A DNA stretch of 64,000 nucleotides from Campylorhamphus procurvoides. Its lineage: Eukaryota; Chordata; Aves; Passeriformes; Dendrocolaptidae. The notes beneath the pieces were generated by a model. That model saw nothing but the letters and a program-made list of their open reading frames with translations. It searched no databases and was not told the origin of the DNA. Position 1 is the first letter of the stretch. Every line of letters starts with the position of its first letter. Position numbers and translations under genes: made by a program. The stretch spans positions 948,778-1,012,777 of the forward strand of contig WBMV01001018.1 in the NCBI GenBank assembly GCA_013396655.1. Reading direction: 5' to 3'. Positions 10,238 to 23,500 of this stretch are shown here, one piece after another.

Positions 10238-13200
10238 CTTAGACAGAGAACAGGAGAAAGCAAGATCAGCAGAATGCAGGTTTGTTCTGCTGCCTGAACA
10301 AGCTCCACTATTTATGACAGCATGTTAAGACAATCCCTAGCCCCATACCTGTAATAAAAAAGTGGAATAAAGACATTTTCCTTTTTTCTTAGGAGATGAC
10401 CATTGATCCACAATGGATTCCAATGAGCTTTATTGAATTACTGTGTAGAACAATTGTCATACAACTCCCCAACTCCTCTGCTGCTAAAGCCACCCTGGTG
10501 CTGGCTCTTAACATCATCCACTTGAGAACATGCACACACAGCTCTAAGATACTGACATTGACTGTTAGACTTATCTTTATTGCAACTGCTTTATAACATT
10601 ACTAATAAAAAACCTCTACTATTTCTCTGATAAAGAAACCCTTCAGAAAATAACATTGCCACGTGACTGCATTATACTGCATCTGACAACATGAAAGCAA
10701 TTACGACTCTGCCCGTCTTCCTTGGCTGCCAAGTGGCTTTTATTAAAGAGGGGAAAGAAAACCTTCTCACTCAGATTCCATAGGTAAGTAAAAATAAAGG
10801 CTCATTAAATCATAGGATGCGTTGGTGAAAGCTTCTTATATGACATTATATGAACAGCATCTCAGAAGGGGAGCAAACACTTCCTTCATCAAAAGCAGGC
10901 CCAGCAGTAACTCACTGAAGAATACAGGGTGGGGTTTAAGGTAACACAGGCAATGCAGCCATGAGCAGTTACACCACTTCCATCTCTGTTACCCCAACAC
11001 AACCAATACATTTCATTCCAGGTTTCTAATCATAAAAATGGCATAAGGTCACAGACACACAGCTAGCTCTAAAACTAATGAGGTGAATTTATTGTCAGTG
11101 TTTGTCTCTGTTTTGTGAGGAAGCGTCCAAAACATTTTTCATTTTCTATTTCAAGGCTATTACATGTTCTTGTTTGGAACAGGCTCCAATATTCAGTTGA
11201 CCAAGTGCTCTGAACTGTCTAAACTGACATGCTTGAATAAGGATGCCTAGTTACCACATAATGAATAATTAATAAAAAGGACCTGCTGGAAACTATCAGT
11301 AGGAATCTAATCTGCATATCTTAAGAGCCTCTTTAAATATTTAGTAAAAGCTGCCAGGGTGGAAGGTACGAGCAGCTCTTAAGTGAGTCAGGCGTAATAC
11401 TAACACTGCAATACACAGGATGGAGGGAAGAGAACAGTCTGACAATAATCCTAGGAGCTGAACTAGAAATAAAGGATGTTACCCAAGGGATGGACACACA
11501 ACCATTTTCACAAGCTGTCCACGATCATGCTGAGGAGAAAATTAACAAGCTACTACAGCAATAACTTGTTTTAACAGTATCTCAAGACCCAAAAGAACAC
11601 ATGGCACTTCAAATTACATAGCAAAACTTGGAGAAGATGCAAAAGGTGATTAAAAAGACACAGTATAGTTTGCAGAAGCATTTCAACAAAAACTCCTTTA
11701 CAGGTCCTGCAATCAGAAGCAACATTTCAGCTGATGTGATAGTAAAGCTAAGCCTGCACTTGAAAAACTGCCCCAAATAACTTGAGAAAAAAGATGATGT
11801 TTGTGCCACCTGTAGGTGTTGGCGCCCTCACAGACAGCACAACCTCTCTTAGAGAGAGCAATAGAAAAGTCAGCAGGACACAGCACCTGTCAGACTCAGA
11901 AATCCCCAGGCTCCTGCCCCTGTTCTTGTCCCCAAAATCCCATTTTCCACATAACCACTACCCCCACTCAGATGGAGGAACTCCCTTTACTTCACAGTTG
12001 AATCAGAAGGGGAAAGGGTGCTGTGAGTTCCCCAGGGAGCTGCCCCTCACATTCCCAGACACAAAGCTTCCCTGGACCAGATTCCATGAATAAGCACCAG
12101 GAACCATGACTCAGGACTCTTTAATTTCAAGCATAATAAGAATCTTGGCAAAATACCCACAACTGTTGAAGTCTAATTCAGGACACTGGGTCATAAGTCT
12201 ACCTAGCCATAAGTCTTCAAGCTTGGCTGTTCCCAGTTTTCCCTTAGACTAGCAGCCTATTCTTCCCTAATCCCAGGAAGGGTGGTGGAAGCTGCTGCAG
12301 GGAAATCCCTCCATTATAAACAACCAGGAGGAAGACTATAAAACTATACAATCCTGAACAGCCCTGTGAGGTGGGCAAGCACTGCCACTGCCCCAAGCCC
12401 ACAGAGCATCTGACAGAGGGAATGCTCAGCAGCCAGCTCATGGAGAGGGTGCACAATGCATTTAGGTATTGAAATGCTTTGTTTCCCTATTTTTTCTAAA
12501 TATTCACCTCAAGCTTTCAGTAATCACAGCACTAACTGTATCCCCTTGATTGCAGCTTTCAGCTTTGGTTTTCAAACATGTAATACCAATCAGTGAAAAT
12601 GTTGGCCAAGGGCTCTTGATGGGTCCCAGTTACTAAGAAATGTAAAACACATTCAGTAGTGAGAAGAAAGGACTATAGAAATGCAGGCTATTACATCATT
12701 TGTTGTCTTATGAATTTTTAATTTAATGTTGAGCTTGTCATAAATAAATGTGGGTGGTTCATGTTGGAGGAATGTAGCCTTGCTACGCTTGCATCAGCAT
12801 CGTTTCTTTGTGCAAATCAAATTCCAATGAAGTCCTCCCAGAGAGACACACTTAGGGCTATGCATTAATACTGTATTAGGAATATTCTGGGTACTCAATT
12901 CAATTTAATTGTATTTATTTTCCCTCAGAGAGGTGGTTAGAATTGTTCTCCATCTCCCTTCTTTTAATGGCTTCTGGCTTTACATTTAATTTAAGTCTGT
13001 CCTTGGGCTTGTTTCTGATGATTAGTCTCAAGCACTTATGCAGCAAGAACCAACATGGCCCCATCCCCTTCACACCCCCTGACAGTTCCTTCCTGCCAGG
13101 GAATCTGCAGAAGACCTTGGAGAGGAAGAAGGTTTTGGCCATGCTCCAGAAGATACTTCAACATAAACCACAATGATGAGCTGCTTGATTAGGTTAAGGT

Positions 13201-14706
13201 AAGTGGATATGTTTTGCTTTATCATGATTTGGATTACAGCTGGCATAAGAAATAGTGTCACGAGTTTGTTTCTCTTCTTTTTAACCTTTTAGTTGAAATT
13301 CTTATTGAAAGCCTGACATCCCATAGAACTTCTCAAGTAAAGTTTGTCCAGCGCTCTCCCCTGCAGATCCCCTTTGTGTGATCCTGTAAGCTTGCCTGCA
13401 CTTTCTTTCCCTCTATCCTTTCCTCTAAAAAGAAAAACCAATGTCTCACACAGAAAAATACTTAGGATTAAGCCACTTAAAGTCCTGTGATTTTAGGATG
13501 ACATAAGCTCTAAATAAAAATATTTGTGTCACCTTCACATCCTGAAAATTTTGATCTTTGTATTGCAGAGGTCAGTTAGTGCTTTTTGGGAAGAGGCTTT
13601 TCGTTCTGCATTTTTAATACCCAAGACAAGTTGCTAAAGCCTGGAAGGTGCAGACACACTCCAGGTGAAATTGTGGCATTGCTGAAAAAGGGTGTGAAGA
13701 TGAAGATACCCAAGGGAAGGGGAAAAAAAAACCCAACACCAAAAACCAAACACAACAACAAACCAAAAACCACCAGACTTCCACATTTTTACTCTTAAGA
13801 AGATCTTGTAACTTGATGGAAAAAAAAAAAAGCTGAAGTTCTCAGTTGAAATCCTAGAAGTAGATTTAAAAACCCCCACAACTTCAAAAGACTTCTGTCT
13901 TTTAAAAGTTTTTCTCTTTGTATGAGTTACAAGCTCCCCCAAAAGAGCCTGGGCAGGTTCTGCTGTGAAATTCTGGGCTGCAATTGGAGTTGTTCTGTAA
14001 AGAGAATCAAAGACACTGATTTATTTTGTTTATTACTTTTTCAGGGATTTGTTCTAGCACAACTCAATACCCTTATCCTAACAATATCTGTAATGATTTA
14101 TCAAGTGCTGTATTTTCTTATAATTCAAATGAACTTATAAAATTAACTCTTTTTGTCTATCAAGCAGTCTAACAAAGAACAGAGTTTGAGGACACAGAAT
14201 AAAGCCACCACAACCCTAAACTTACACACATCTCAGGATATCCCAAGCTTTGTTGAGAGCTTCCTCCCCAGCAAAGGCAGTGCAAGCTCCTGAGCAAAGG
14301 GAGCTCGTGCTGTCATTCCCTTGATCCCTGCCAGGGGAATCAACACAAGACCTTTGCACTGTTTCTGATGGTCTTGCCACAGGGACAAATTCCAGACTAA
14401 GAACAAACTCCAGATCCCTGCTACCTAGCTGGACTCCTCAGGAGAACCAAATCTTACAGAGGTGTGTACCTAGTATCAGCTTGAATGTGACTGCTAATTT
14501 GAAGACTGCAAACCAAAAGGTCTCAAATTCCTGTTGAGAGAGGGAAGTACCTTGTACAATGGAGAAGGACAGGATTTGCTTTCACGAGCTGCAGATCTCA
14601 TCTACTCTAAAACACGCTGTTAGCAACTCTGTGGTTTGGTGTTCAGTATATTTTAACACAGGCACAAAACAATCACTCTGCAAAAATACAGTGACATGTC
14701 ACTTAC
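10238..14706 (-). other. WWC1: WWC1 intron 2
   Basis: This 4469-bp intron splits the second WW domain. It holds an A/C-rich simple-sequence stretch (about 13721-13780, CCAAAAAC-like units), a short A run at 13819-13830, and an AT-rich block at about 12690-12905 that resembles a conserved non-coding element. No exon is recognised. Confidence 0.8.
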
Positions 14707-14816
14707 TGGTGTTGTGGTCTATGTAATAGACTCCAACCTGAGGGTCATAAGCTTCTTCCCATCCTAAGGGCAACTCGTCACTAATGCAGTCTGCAAAGGT
14801 TAGTGGCTTAGTATAC
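14707..14816 (-). CDS. WWC1: WWC1 exon 2: start of second WW domain
   Basis: This 110-bp exon holds one leading base, 36 codons and one trailing base. The acceptor TCAG is at 14820-14817 and the donor GTAAGT at 14706-14701. It begins [10 protein letters not shown], which follows the first WW domain in WWC1, and continues [11 protein letters not shown], the start of WW2 with its first conserved Trp. The exon ends in YYIDHNT, the central strand of WW2, so WW2 is split across exons 2 and 3. WW2 helps bind PPxY partners such as LATS kinases (family knowledge). The exon cannot be the first one, because it has no in-frame ATG before the domain and opens mid-codon. Confidence 0.96.
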
Positions 14817-16814
14817 CTGAAATGCAAAATAATATTTAGCACAGATAAAAGAACACTCCCACACCTCTATTCCAAACAAGAAAACAAGTGCCACGAGGGC
14901 TTCAGTATCAAAACCAAAGAAAGTTGAAAACTACGTAAAAGCTTTTGTACTTATCAAATAATACCTCACCAACTCCCCCCTTCCTTCATCTGAAGTTACA
15001 GCAAAATGAATTCATTCTGACAGAGCTCCGGAGCCTTGCCTGGCTCAGCCAGGACTTGCTCCACAAAGGAACATTAAGAACTTTGCCAGAAACAATCCTT
15101 GTCTCTCAAGTGAAAGAACAAGACTGTTTGCAGGCAAGTCCTGTACCAAAAATATGTAGACAAGAAGGAGCAAGATGAGAAATTCAATTTGCATAGCATG
15201 AATAATTAAGACTGAACAATCAATAGCAAGTGTCGAGGACTGTGGGACCACTTGTCATGCAACTCCTCTCATTTGCATTGCAATATGTTCTGTTTCATTA
15301 ATGACAAACTAGATTAGTTTCTCAGTATCACAAAAATGTGTAACCCGCTCCATCCGAATGAGGAAGTATTTCCACAGCACTGCTCTGATGAGTTTTTTAC
15401 CAGAGACCACATCCAGCAACAGTCTGAAGGCTTGTATGGCTCAACACAAAGCCTAGAGTACCCACTCCTCCAGTGACCCCACAGGTTTTAATCACTGAAA
15501 CCATGCCCCTTTCCTCCCTTTGACTGTGAGTTCATGAGCTTCAGCTTGCACCAACACAACTACTACCCAAACACAGCACTGCAGGGAGGCACAAGCCAGG
15601 AAGAATTCCTCTTGCAAGTGTCTCATCTCCCAAGCACAACATGCCACAGGCCCATGGACCCATCACACAACCCCAATGCACATGGTAGATCTGGAAGGGG
15701 AGCCAAGACTTTGTGTTGGGACTCAGGGTCTTTCTTACTCTGACTTACCTGGGCAGCCCTTTGAGCCCAAAGCACAGGACACCCCCATAGACCAGCAGAG
15801 CCCCTCTAAGCAGGCACATGCTGAGAGCAACTGGGTTAAAAAGCAGCCATGGAGCTGTACCAAACCCTGCCACACACGAGCAGCACATCACAGGGAGGCA
15901 AGGGGGTGGGAGAGCAAGTCTCCAACCCACTGGAAAAGACTGAACAGGTTTTCCTATCCAAACGTAATTCAGCAGAGCTGACAGCTTGACAAAGTTTGAC
16001 TAAATTCTGAGCATACTTCATCTGGAGACACTGAGCAACCAACTGGTAACTCCATATTAACACCTTACAGTCACTCATCAGTGTTAAGGGGAATTTTAGG
16101 GAAAAATCCTCCAACCAAAAGCAGTTTAATATAATTCTCCCCAAAGACAACCCATATATCTGGTATGTGGTAAGAACAAGGTGGGAACATTTCTGTAAAA
16201 GCCATGTAAGCCACCAAGTCTTCTACTTGCCTGCTGCTGCATTTCCCTTTCAATACATTGCCTTTGCCACAAGAAGCAGTGTTTTCATCACTATTTACTC
16301 AAAAAAATTCAATTTAAAGCTCTGCAGTGCAAAAGAACTCAGAGCTTCACAACACAGATCTGTGAAACTTTCTTAAAAACGTTTCACTGAAGGGTTTATT
16401 TTTACAGGTGTTAATCTAGATTGTGTACCAAAAGCATGTTTGTATAGAAAATAGAGGTTAACTGAAAATAAAACAGAATCTCAATACTTGTGATTGCTAT
16501 CCCTTATCCCATGTTATTTCCCGTCATCAAGCTGTTTCCTCAGCTTGAGTACCCAGTACTCGATCAAATCAAAGATGCACAGGGGTGAAAATGCAGAGCA
16601 AGGTCAGATACAAGCCACCCTCTGGAGATAACACAGATGAAAGTGCAGTAGCAAACGTGTTGGCAATTTTAAGATAAACACTAGGGTTAGCACTTTCACC
16701 CTCTCTGCAAATGGCATCTGCTTGAGTTCAGCATTAGTGGTTCATGTGGAAGTGCTAAATGCTAACTCTGGAGGACCTGCTCCCACCCCTGAGAGGGGCA
16801 CAGGAACGCTGGCA

Positions 16815-17550
16815 TCACAGAATCACAGACCATGCAGAGTTGGAAAGGACCCATCAGGATCATGGTGTCCAACTCCTGGTCCTGCACAGCACACCCCAAC
16901 TATCCCACCTTGTCTCTGACAGCGCTGTCCAAACACCTGGTAAACTCTGTCAGCCTTGGTGCTGTGACCACTGCCTTGGGGAGCCTGTTCAGTGCCAGAC
17001 CACCCTCTGGGGGAACAACTTATTCCAGATATCCCACTTAAACCTCTCCCAGCTGAGCTCCATGCCATTTCCTCGAGTCCTGTCACTGGTTAGGAGAGTG
17101 AAGAGATCCATACCTGCCCCTCAACTTCCCCTAGGAGGATGCTGAAGACCCCAGTGAGGTCTAACTGCAGCCTCCTCTTCTCTGAGAGCCAAGGGCTCTC
17201 GACCACTGCTCACACAGCTTCCCCTCCAGACCCTTCCCATCCTCATGGCCTCCTTTGGACGCTCTCTGATGGCTTCATGTCTTTTTTGCACACTGTGGTG
17301 CCCAAAACTGCACACACTACTCAAGGTGGGGCCACACCAGTGCAGAGCAGAGCGGGACAATCCCCTCCTGTTGCCATCCCACTGTGCCACACAGGGCACA
17401 GCATGTGCTGCAGACCCCTGCCCAAGGGACACACTGCAGCCCACCCCAGGGTCTCACTGCTCTCCTGGCACCCACACCCAGGGGTGCTCCCGAGGGTGCC
17501 TTCTCCTGCCAGTCCAGCAAAACCTCGGTGTCTTCAGGATGGTCATGCAT
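16815..17550 (-). mobile_element. CR1 LINE fragment, 3' portion
   Basis: Read on the plus strand, this begins TCACAGAATCACAGACC and continues through the familiar reverse complement of the CR1 3' region: GTTGGAAAGGACCCATCAGG, GGGAGCCTGTTCAGTGCC, CCATTTCCTCGAGTCCTGTC and GTGCCCAAAACTGCACACA. The element is therefore in minus orientation, the same as WWC1, with its 3' end at the low coordinate. It is 5'-truncated, as most CR1 copies are, and diverged with small indels, so it is long dead. The high-coordinate end is estimated, because similarity fades after about 17470. Open frames of 107-146 codons across it are by-products of the repeat. Confidence 0.9.
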
Positions 17551-20500
17551 GCACAAAATACAGAAGACAACCACAATAACTGGTCTTCGCTTGTTTTCTT
17601 GAGACTTAAGAATCAAGTTGATTTCTAAAAACTGTCTAAGGGCTGGTCTCAACTTCACACACATCAGGAAACCCAGCAGGATGACAATTCAGTGTAAGTG
17701 CTTGAGGACTTGGTTGTAGTAATTATTTGATTGTTCTGATAAGCATGACACTGTTCTTCCATTGCACAATAATCTTTAAGAAAAATTCTGTGAAAAATTT
17801 TCACCTGCAGTCCATGATAAAGCTTTGATTTAACACTTGTTAGATGTTATTTGGAAAAAAGAAAAGCAAGACAAGTTAGGATTTATAAATAAAGACAGGA
17901 GGGGTACTGTGCCAGCTAGGCCACAGGAAGTCCAGGGGTCCTTCCCTCTGCATCATTTGATTAGTAACATTCAAAATATTGCTGTGGGTTGATAATGTGA
18001 TTGCTGTTTTGATCCTTCTGGAGAGAGATTTGCAAGAAGAGGTGCAATTTCATCCTGGGTGTGCAGACCCTGACACTGCAGACCAGCTCCCATTCCACCC
18101 TAGTGACTGATTAAAGCAGGAACCATACCTTTGCCATGTCCCAGCTACAGTGCTCAACATTTTTGGTGAGTGACCCAAGCATCCCTCAACACGGAGCAGC
18201 AATTAAAGCCACATTTAAAGTGCATTAGTTGAGGGTGTGATACAGACATAAAACATACCTCAATCTCTTAATTAGTATTACACCCTGACTGGAGTTTCTG
18301 CAGCGGAATTCTGCTCAAGAATCACTGCACTAACACTAATATCAAAATCCATTTTTTGTTAAAAACAAACAAACAAAGAAACAAGAAAACCCCAGCCCAA
18401 AGCACTATCAGCCCCAGGTCTTGGGAATGCTTTCATCAGGGAATGGCACTGTAGTGCCAAGGTTTAATACCAAATTTATAAAGCTTCTGTTCAGCTTTTG
18501 TCCAGTCCTACTTTGTTAAAAGCAGCCAAATTCCTTCTAAATGCGCTCAGGAACTGTCAGACTCAATAGGAAGCCAGGACGAAGCAACTGAAGGATGCTT
18601 ATTCCTATTTTCCATATGAAATGCAATGCATGAACTACATCCAGCCAGTTCTTTCAGCTGGAGTTTCGGAAAAAGGGGAGAAAAATCAAGGCAGGATCAG
18701 TCTGCTCTAGCAATGACACAAGCCAGCTGGAGACATGCCAGTTACTAGCGCTCAGAAACAGACAATTATCTCACTTTTGAGACTCATATTTTCAGCATAT
18801 CTCAAGGAGAATCCATCATCAAGCATGGACTAGGGCCATCCTCCCTGGCTGACCACAAGCTTCCAACTATCCTGTTTGCACAGAGGAGTAAATATTCATT
18901 AAAGGAGAAATCTGTCATTCAACTAGCGAACAGAAGAGCAATTAGTTTTATAAGTTAGTAATTCCATTTGTTGTAGACAAAACAGCTATTTCCCCAAATA
19001 ACTGCACCTTCATAACCACACTACTTACTTTTCTAAGCTCCTTTCCCTTTCCATTGTGGGAAAAACTGGAACAAATCAAAGCAGCAATGCTACAATTGCA
19101 GATGAAAGACGTGCAGTATCTTGTGCAGCCAGACTTTGAATACAGCATAAAAAGAAAAAGGAGATTATTTCCTTGTTTTAAGGTAAGAATTTAGGGGTTG
19201 TTAGGAAGACTGAAATAAACCAATTTTCCAGAAAGGGTCCAAAAATGAAGTGTCTCCTTAAGCACACTCACAGTGTAAGATGATGGATTAAATGAGCAAA
19301 AGGAGAAGTTTCTTTCTCACAGCAAGACATGATTTAGTTAGTGTATTATTGCTGCATAAAACAGGACTGTTCCTGCATGTGGGAAGTTAAAGCTAGGACA
19401 CATCTGCAGGACTATTCCTTTGAAACATCTCCTTTACAATTCACAAAGCTTTCTGAGCTGCCTTGGAAAAAAAATCTCATCAACTCAAACCATGTTATCA
19501 CATAATAGTTCCTCTCTGTAGGCAGACTCAAAGCAGCAATCCACAAAAATGGACCCCTTGTACCACTGTGCTTATAACTAAGGAAGGAAACCTACAAAAT
19601 GGTTTGTGCCCTCCTCTGTTAGGGAAACCTCCAGATTCATTCATCCAGCTTTCAGGCAAAAGTAATGCACCCAAAAGTTCAGAAAAATCCTAACTTTGAC
19701 TTCTGATCTGCAGACACAGAGGGAACCAAAGGGGCAAACTTAAAGTCTGTAGATACAGCACTTCTTATTGAACCCAAACTGGTCTAGTTAAAAGAGATGA
19801 CACTTTGAGACTGGAGTCTTGTCTACATCTTCCAGCCACACTGGCTTTGCTCTAATGCATCAGTTAGACCAGAACTGCTCTTCAAATGCTTTATCTGCTT
19901 CTAAGCTGCAGGCTGAACTTGGTGTGGAGCTCTGCAAGAGAAACCAGGCTGAGCTAGAGAAGATATTGGTAAAGCACAGCCTAACTCTGGCCTTCTAGCT
20001 CAACCACATGGAACCCCTCTGTTTATCTCATATGGACTCATCTATATCTCACATTCATCACACCTGTGACTGCCCCTACCCCATTAACTACATTTTAATT
20101 AAAGTCATTATTAGGAATATTTAGTATTTTGAAAAAGAAATATCAAGTTAGATTTATCCATTTACATCATGTTTTCTTAGTTTTCGGTATGTTATTTTTT
20201 AATTTAAGTGCATTCAAGAAATTCAAATTTACTTGAACAAGTGCAAATGCTCATTAAGACACCTGGAAACCAAGTCCCCACGGCAACCAGCACACACAGC
20301 AGGTCAAGGACACCATTTCAGAAACTAACCCTGATAAAGAGAGGTAAAAGATAACAGCATCACCCAACTTCCTAACCTGAGGAGCATCTGACAGTCTTCA
20401 GGCAGAGGCAAACTGAGGGGAAAGCTACTGCTCATCCACCAAGCATGGTGAACATACTGAGACAATTCCATCTTTGCTAAACGTTTGCCCCCAAAAGATC

Positions 20501-23500
20501 AACTATTTGTAGAGCAAATGATGTTCAAATCCCACTGCCACAGCAGGAAATGGAAAGTTAGTTTCCTACCTGTATTTTCTAAGTCACACCATTTTTAAAT
20601 GAGAAGGGCTTCTATATTTCTTATTCTTTATCACCTTCAGTTTCTATCACAGATAAAACTGGAAGTCAATGTTATCATGTGCAAACAGTATTAAATGGAA
20701 ACTTGCTCATCTCAGATTCAGAAAGCCTTTCTATATTCTTTAACTCCACTGTCGTCAATCAAAAACCTCATTACACAGGAAACTGAAGGCAAATAATCCT
20801 TGTATAACCAGTTTTTGATTGACAGAAGGTTTGTTAAACATGTCTGTACAGAGACTCCGACAGGAGCGCGAGATGGGTGACCTGTGCCACTTACAAATCT
20901 GGAGTTAATTCTACAGGGGTCAGAGAAATCGATTCTGAATTTCTTAAAACAGAAGATATTTTTGCAATTAGTGGTATTAATGGGTGGCCCACAGCAACAG
21001 GCAGCTGTTGGTACCCATGTGCATGTATGTAGATGTGCATCCAGCAAACACTGCCCTTGGGTCACTGAGATGGGAACATTCACAACCCAACAGTGCATGC
21101 CCAGCCTCTGCACCCCACACAAACCCACTTACTCCCTGTGCTTGCAGGGCTCCTCAGACCCCATAGCAAAGTAAAGCCATTTAAACAGGAGAGCCTTATT
21201 TTAATCAGTTCAGCCTTAGCTGAAATCCTTCACGACTCCCTATGGGTGCAATGACACATCAGGGGATTTCCTGCAGATTGCTGTACCCACAGCAGCAGCT
21301 CCCTGCATAAGGGACCGAGGTGGCACCTGGATCACCCAGGACCTTCATGGCAGCTCCTCTTAGAGCTACAGATCAGTCACCAAACCCTAAAAACCAGCTC
21401 CCCAGCTCTGTTCAGCTCTCCCCTTCCCTGCTGCATTCACAGGTACACAGCAAGTGCACGGGTCACAGAGGCTTCGTGGGCAAAAAGTCAAGCCAGGTAA
21501 CAAAATTATGACTTGTGGCAGATACTTCCCCTCACACCATTTCTCTTACAAAACCAGTCAGTCTTTAAACCCAGCATTTTCTGGGAGAAGGTTGGAGTCA
21601 GGTTTTATTTTCAATGGCTTCTACTTCCTTTTTTTTTCCTACACAGCATTTCTTCATTTCTTATTTGAATATAACTCACTGCTCATTATGTGCCAGGACG
21701 TGCTGCACAGACCAGAATAGGGAAGGAGCTAAAAGCACCTGATCCCAGCTGTGACACCAGGGCAGCTGTACACAGGATCCCCGTGGGTCTGAGTTCTGAG
21801 GAACCTGTTAATGGGCACAGCTCCTACTGTAACTCAGAAGGCTGCTGCAAGAATCACTGCCAGGAGGCTCAACACGATGACATACAAGCTTCTTTGTTTT
21901 TAATGAGGTCATCCCATTCTCAAGACAGACGATGGTTATTTTTAAACTTCAGCACAGAAAAACCTATTGCTTTGCAGACAAATTTTCTAGGACTACAGCA
22001 ATCTCCTCCTCACAAAAGCCTTTAAAAATAGACACCTACACATTTATTACTCAACTTGGTGATCCAGCCCTCAAACACACCAGGGCTATTCGTCACTATA
22101 GTAACTACTTTCCCTGGGAGCATCTTCTGTCATTGCAGGGAGCATTGCCTTTGGAGGCTGGAGGCGTGGTAGGGAAGAGGGCCTGTTTTATGATCTTGTT
22201 GGCAAAGCTTTCCTTGCCCCGTCACCACACACCTGGGCACGATGAAACACTCCCTTGGATTCCCATTCCAACTGCAGCTGAGGGAAAAGGTGATGAGAAC
22301 AGCTCATCCCAAAGAGCAGTGACAGGACAGGCAGCTCTGGGCCACATGGCACCTCCAACTCCACTAAAACCTCACCAACTGCAGTGGAGTTAAAAGGGGA
22401 GACCTACACACTGAGGAGAGCACAAAGGACTAACTCAGGACCACTATCAGCCAACAGGAAACATCAATGGGAAGGTGCTTCCCAGGTGACAAGGAGAAGA
22501 CTTTAAGAAGTGATCACAACTTTAAAAAGCTTCTTAACTACACTCCAAAGGAGTCTGGTGAGAGATCAAATATAACAAAGTTTTGAAAGCCAGACATTAT
22601 TCCAAGACTTACACCAAGGCACAGTCACCCTAAACTTCTAGTAACCTCAAACACATGTAATTTCAATGATTGTCAGTGTGGGGTCTTGGTCTCGATGCTA
22701 TAAAGGATAACTGGTAACAGAAGTACATCCCTTTCAGTACAAACGGGGTCAAGTCTGAGAAAAACACTGTTTCAAGCTGTTATTGTAAACTAATTTGCTT
22801 AAACTAACAATATAAACCTTACCAATAGAAATGCCTTAAAATAATCAACACATCTCCTCAAGCAACTCAAACTGCAGAGCTGTTTGCTTTTCAGAAGTGG
22901 TTCCCTTTGTTGCCATGGTTATTGATCATCTTCTCAGTCTCCTGAAGATCTCTTTCATCCTGTATCTTCTCCTGCCCCTCAATGCTCCATGCACTGGGTC
23001 ACCTCCAGGATTAGCAAGCCCAACATCTACCTTCAGAGCTTATTTTCCAAGCTGTCATAATTTTAAACTTTTTTATTGACACAAGAACTCAGCTCTTTGG
23101 CCAAGCCATGAGAATAATCTCTGCACCTTAAGGTGATTTTGAGCCATGTGTAATTTGCTAATTTACACTGTTTCACTTAAGCAGATAAATTCTTCTGTTT
23201 CTACAGAAATTAGTCACAAGTAGATTCTCCACAGAAGAGATCGGGAGACAACAAAGACACCTGAAAGTCAGACAAGTCTGTATTTCAAGCATTCCAAACA
23301 CATATGCATTTATGCCTTTAATAGCAGTACCTTTCTATTAGTCAAACAGATTCATGGAAGCATAATTTTGTATATAATACCCAACTTATGACCCCACCAG
23401 CCACAATGAGCACACCTAGTACGTATTAGTCGAACAGTTAACTGCTTGCTTGTTCCATCCGCTTCTGAAAAGACTTGCATGTTTACAAGCTCTACTCTGC

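Noticed and set aside
17121..17664. Frames of 107-146 codons on both strands
   Set aside because: They lie mostly over the CR1 fragment and run antisense or out of frame to its reverse-transcriptase order, so they are repeat by-products.
20718..21128. 136-codon minus-strand frame in intron 1
   Set aside because: It has no recognisable domain, and a 96-codon frame overlaps it on the other strand.
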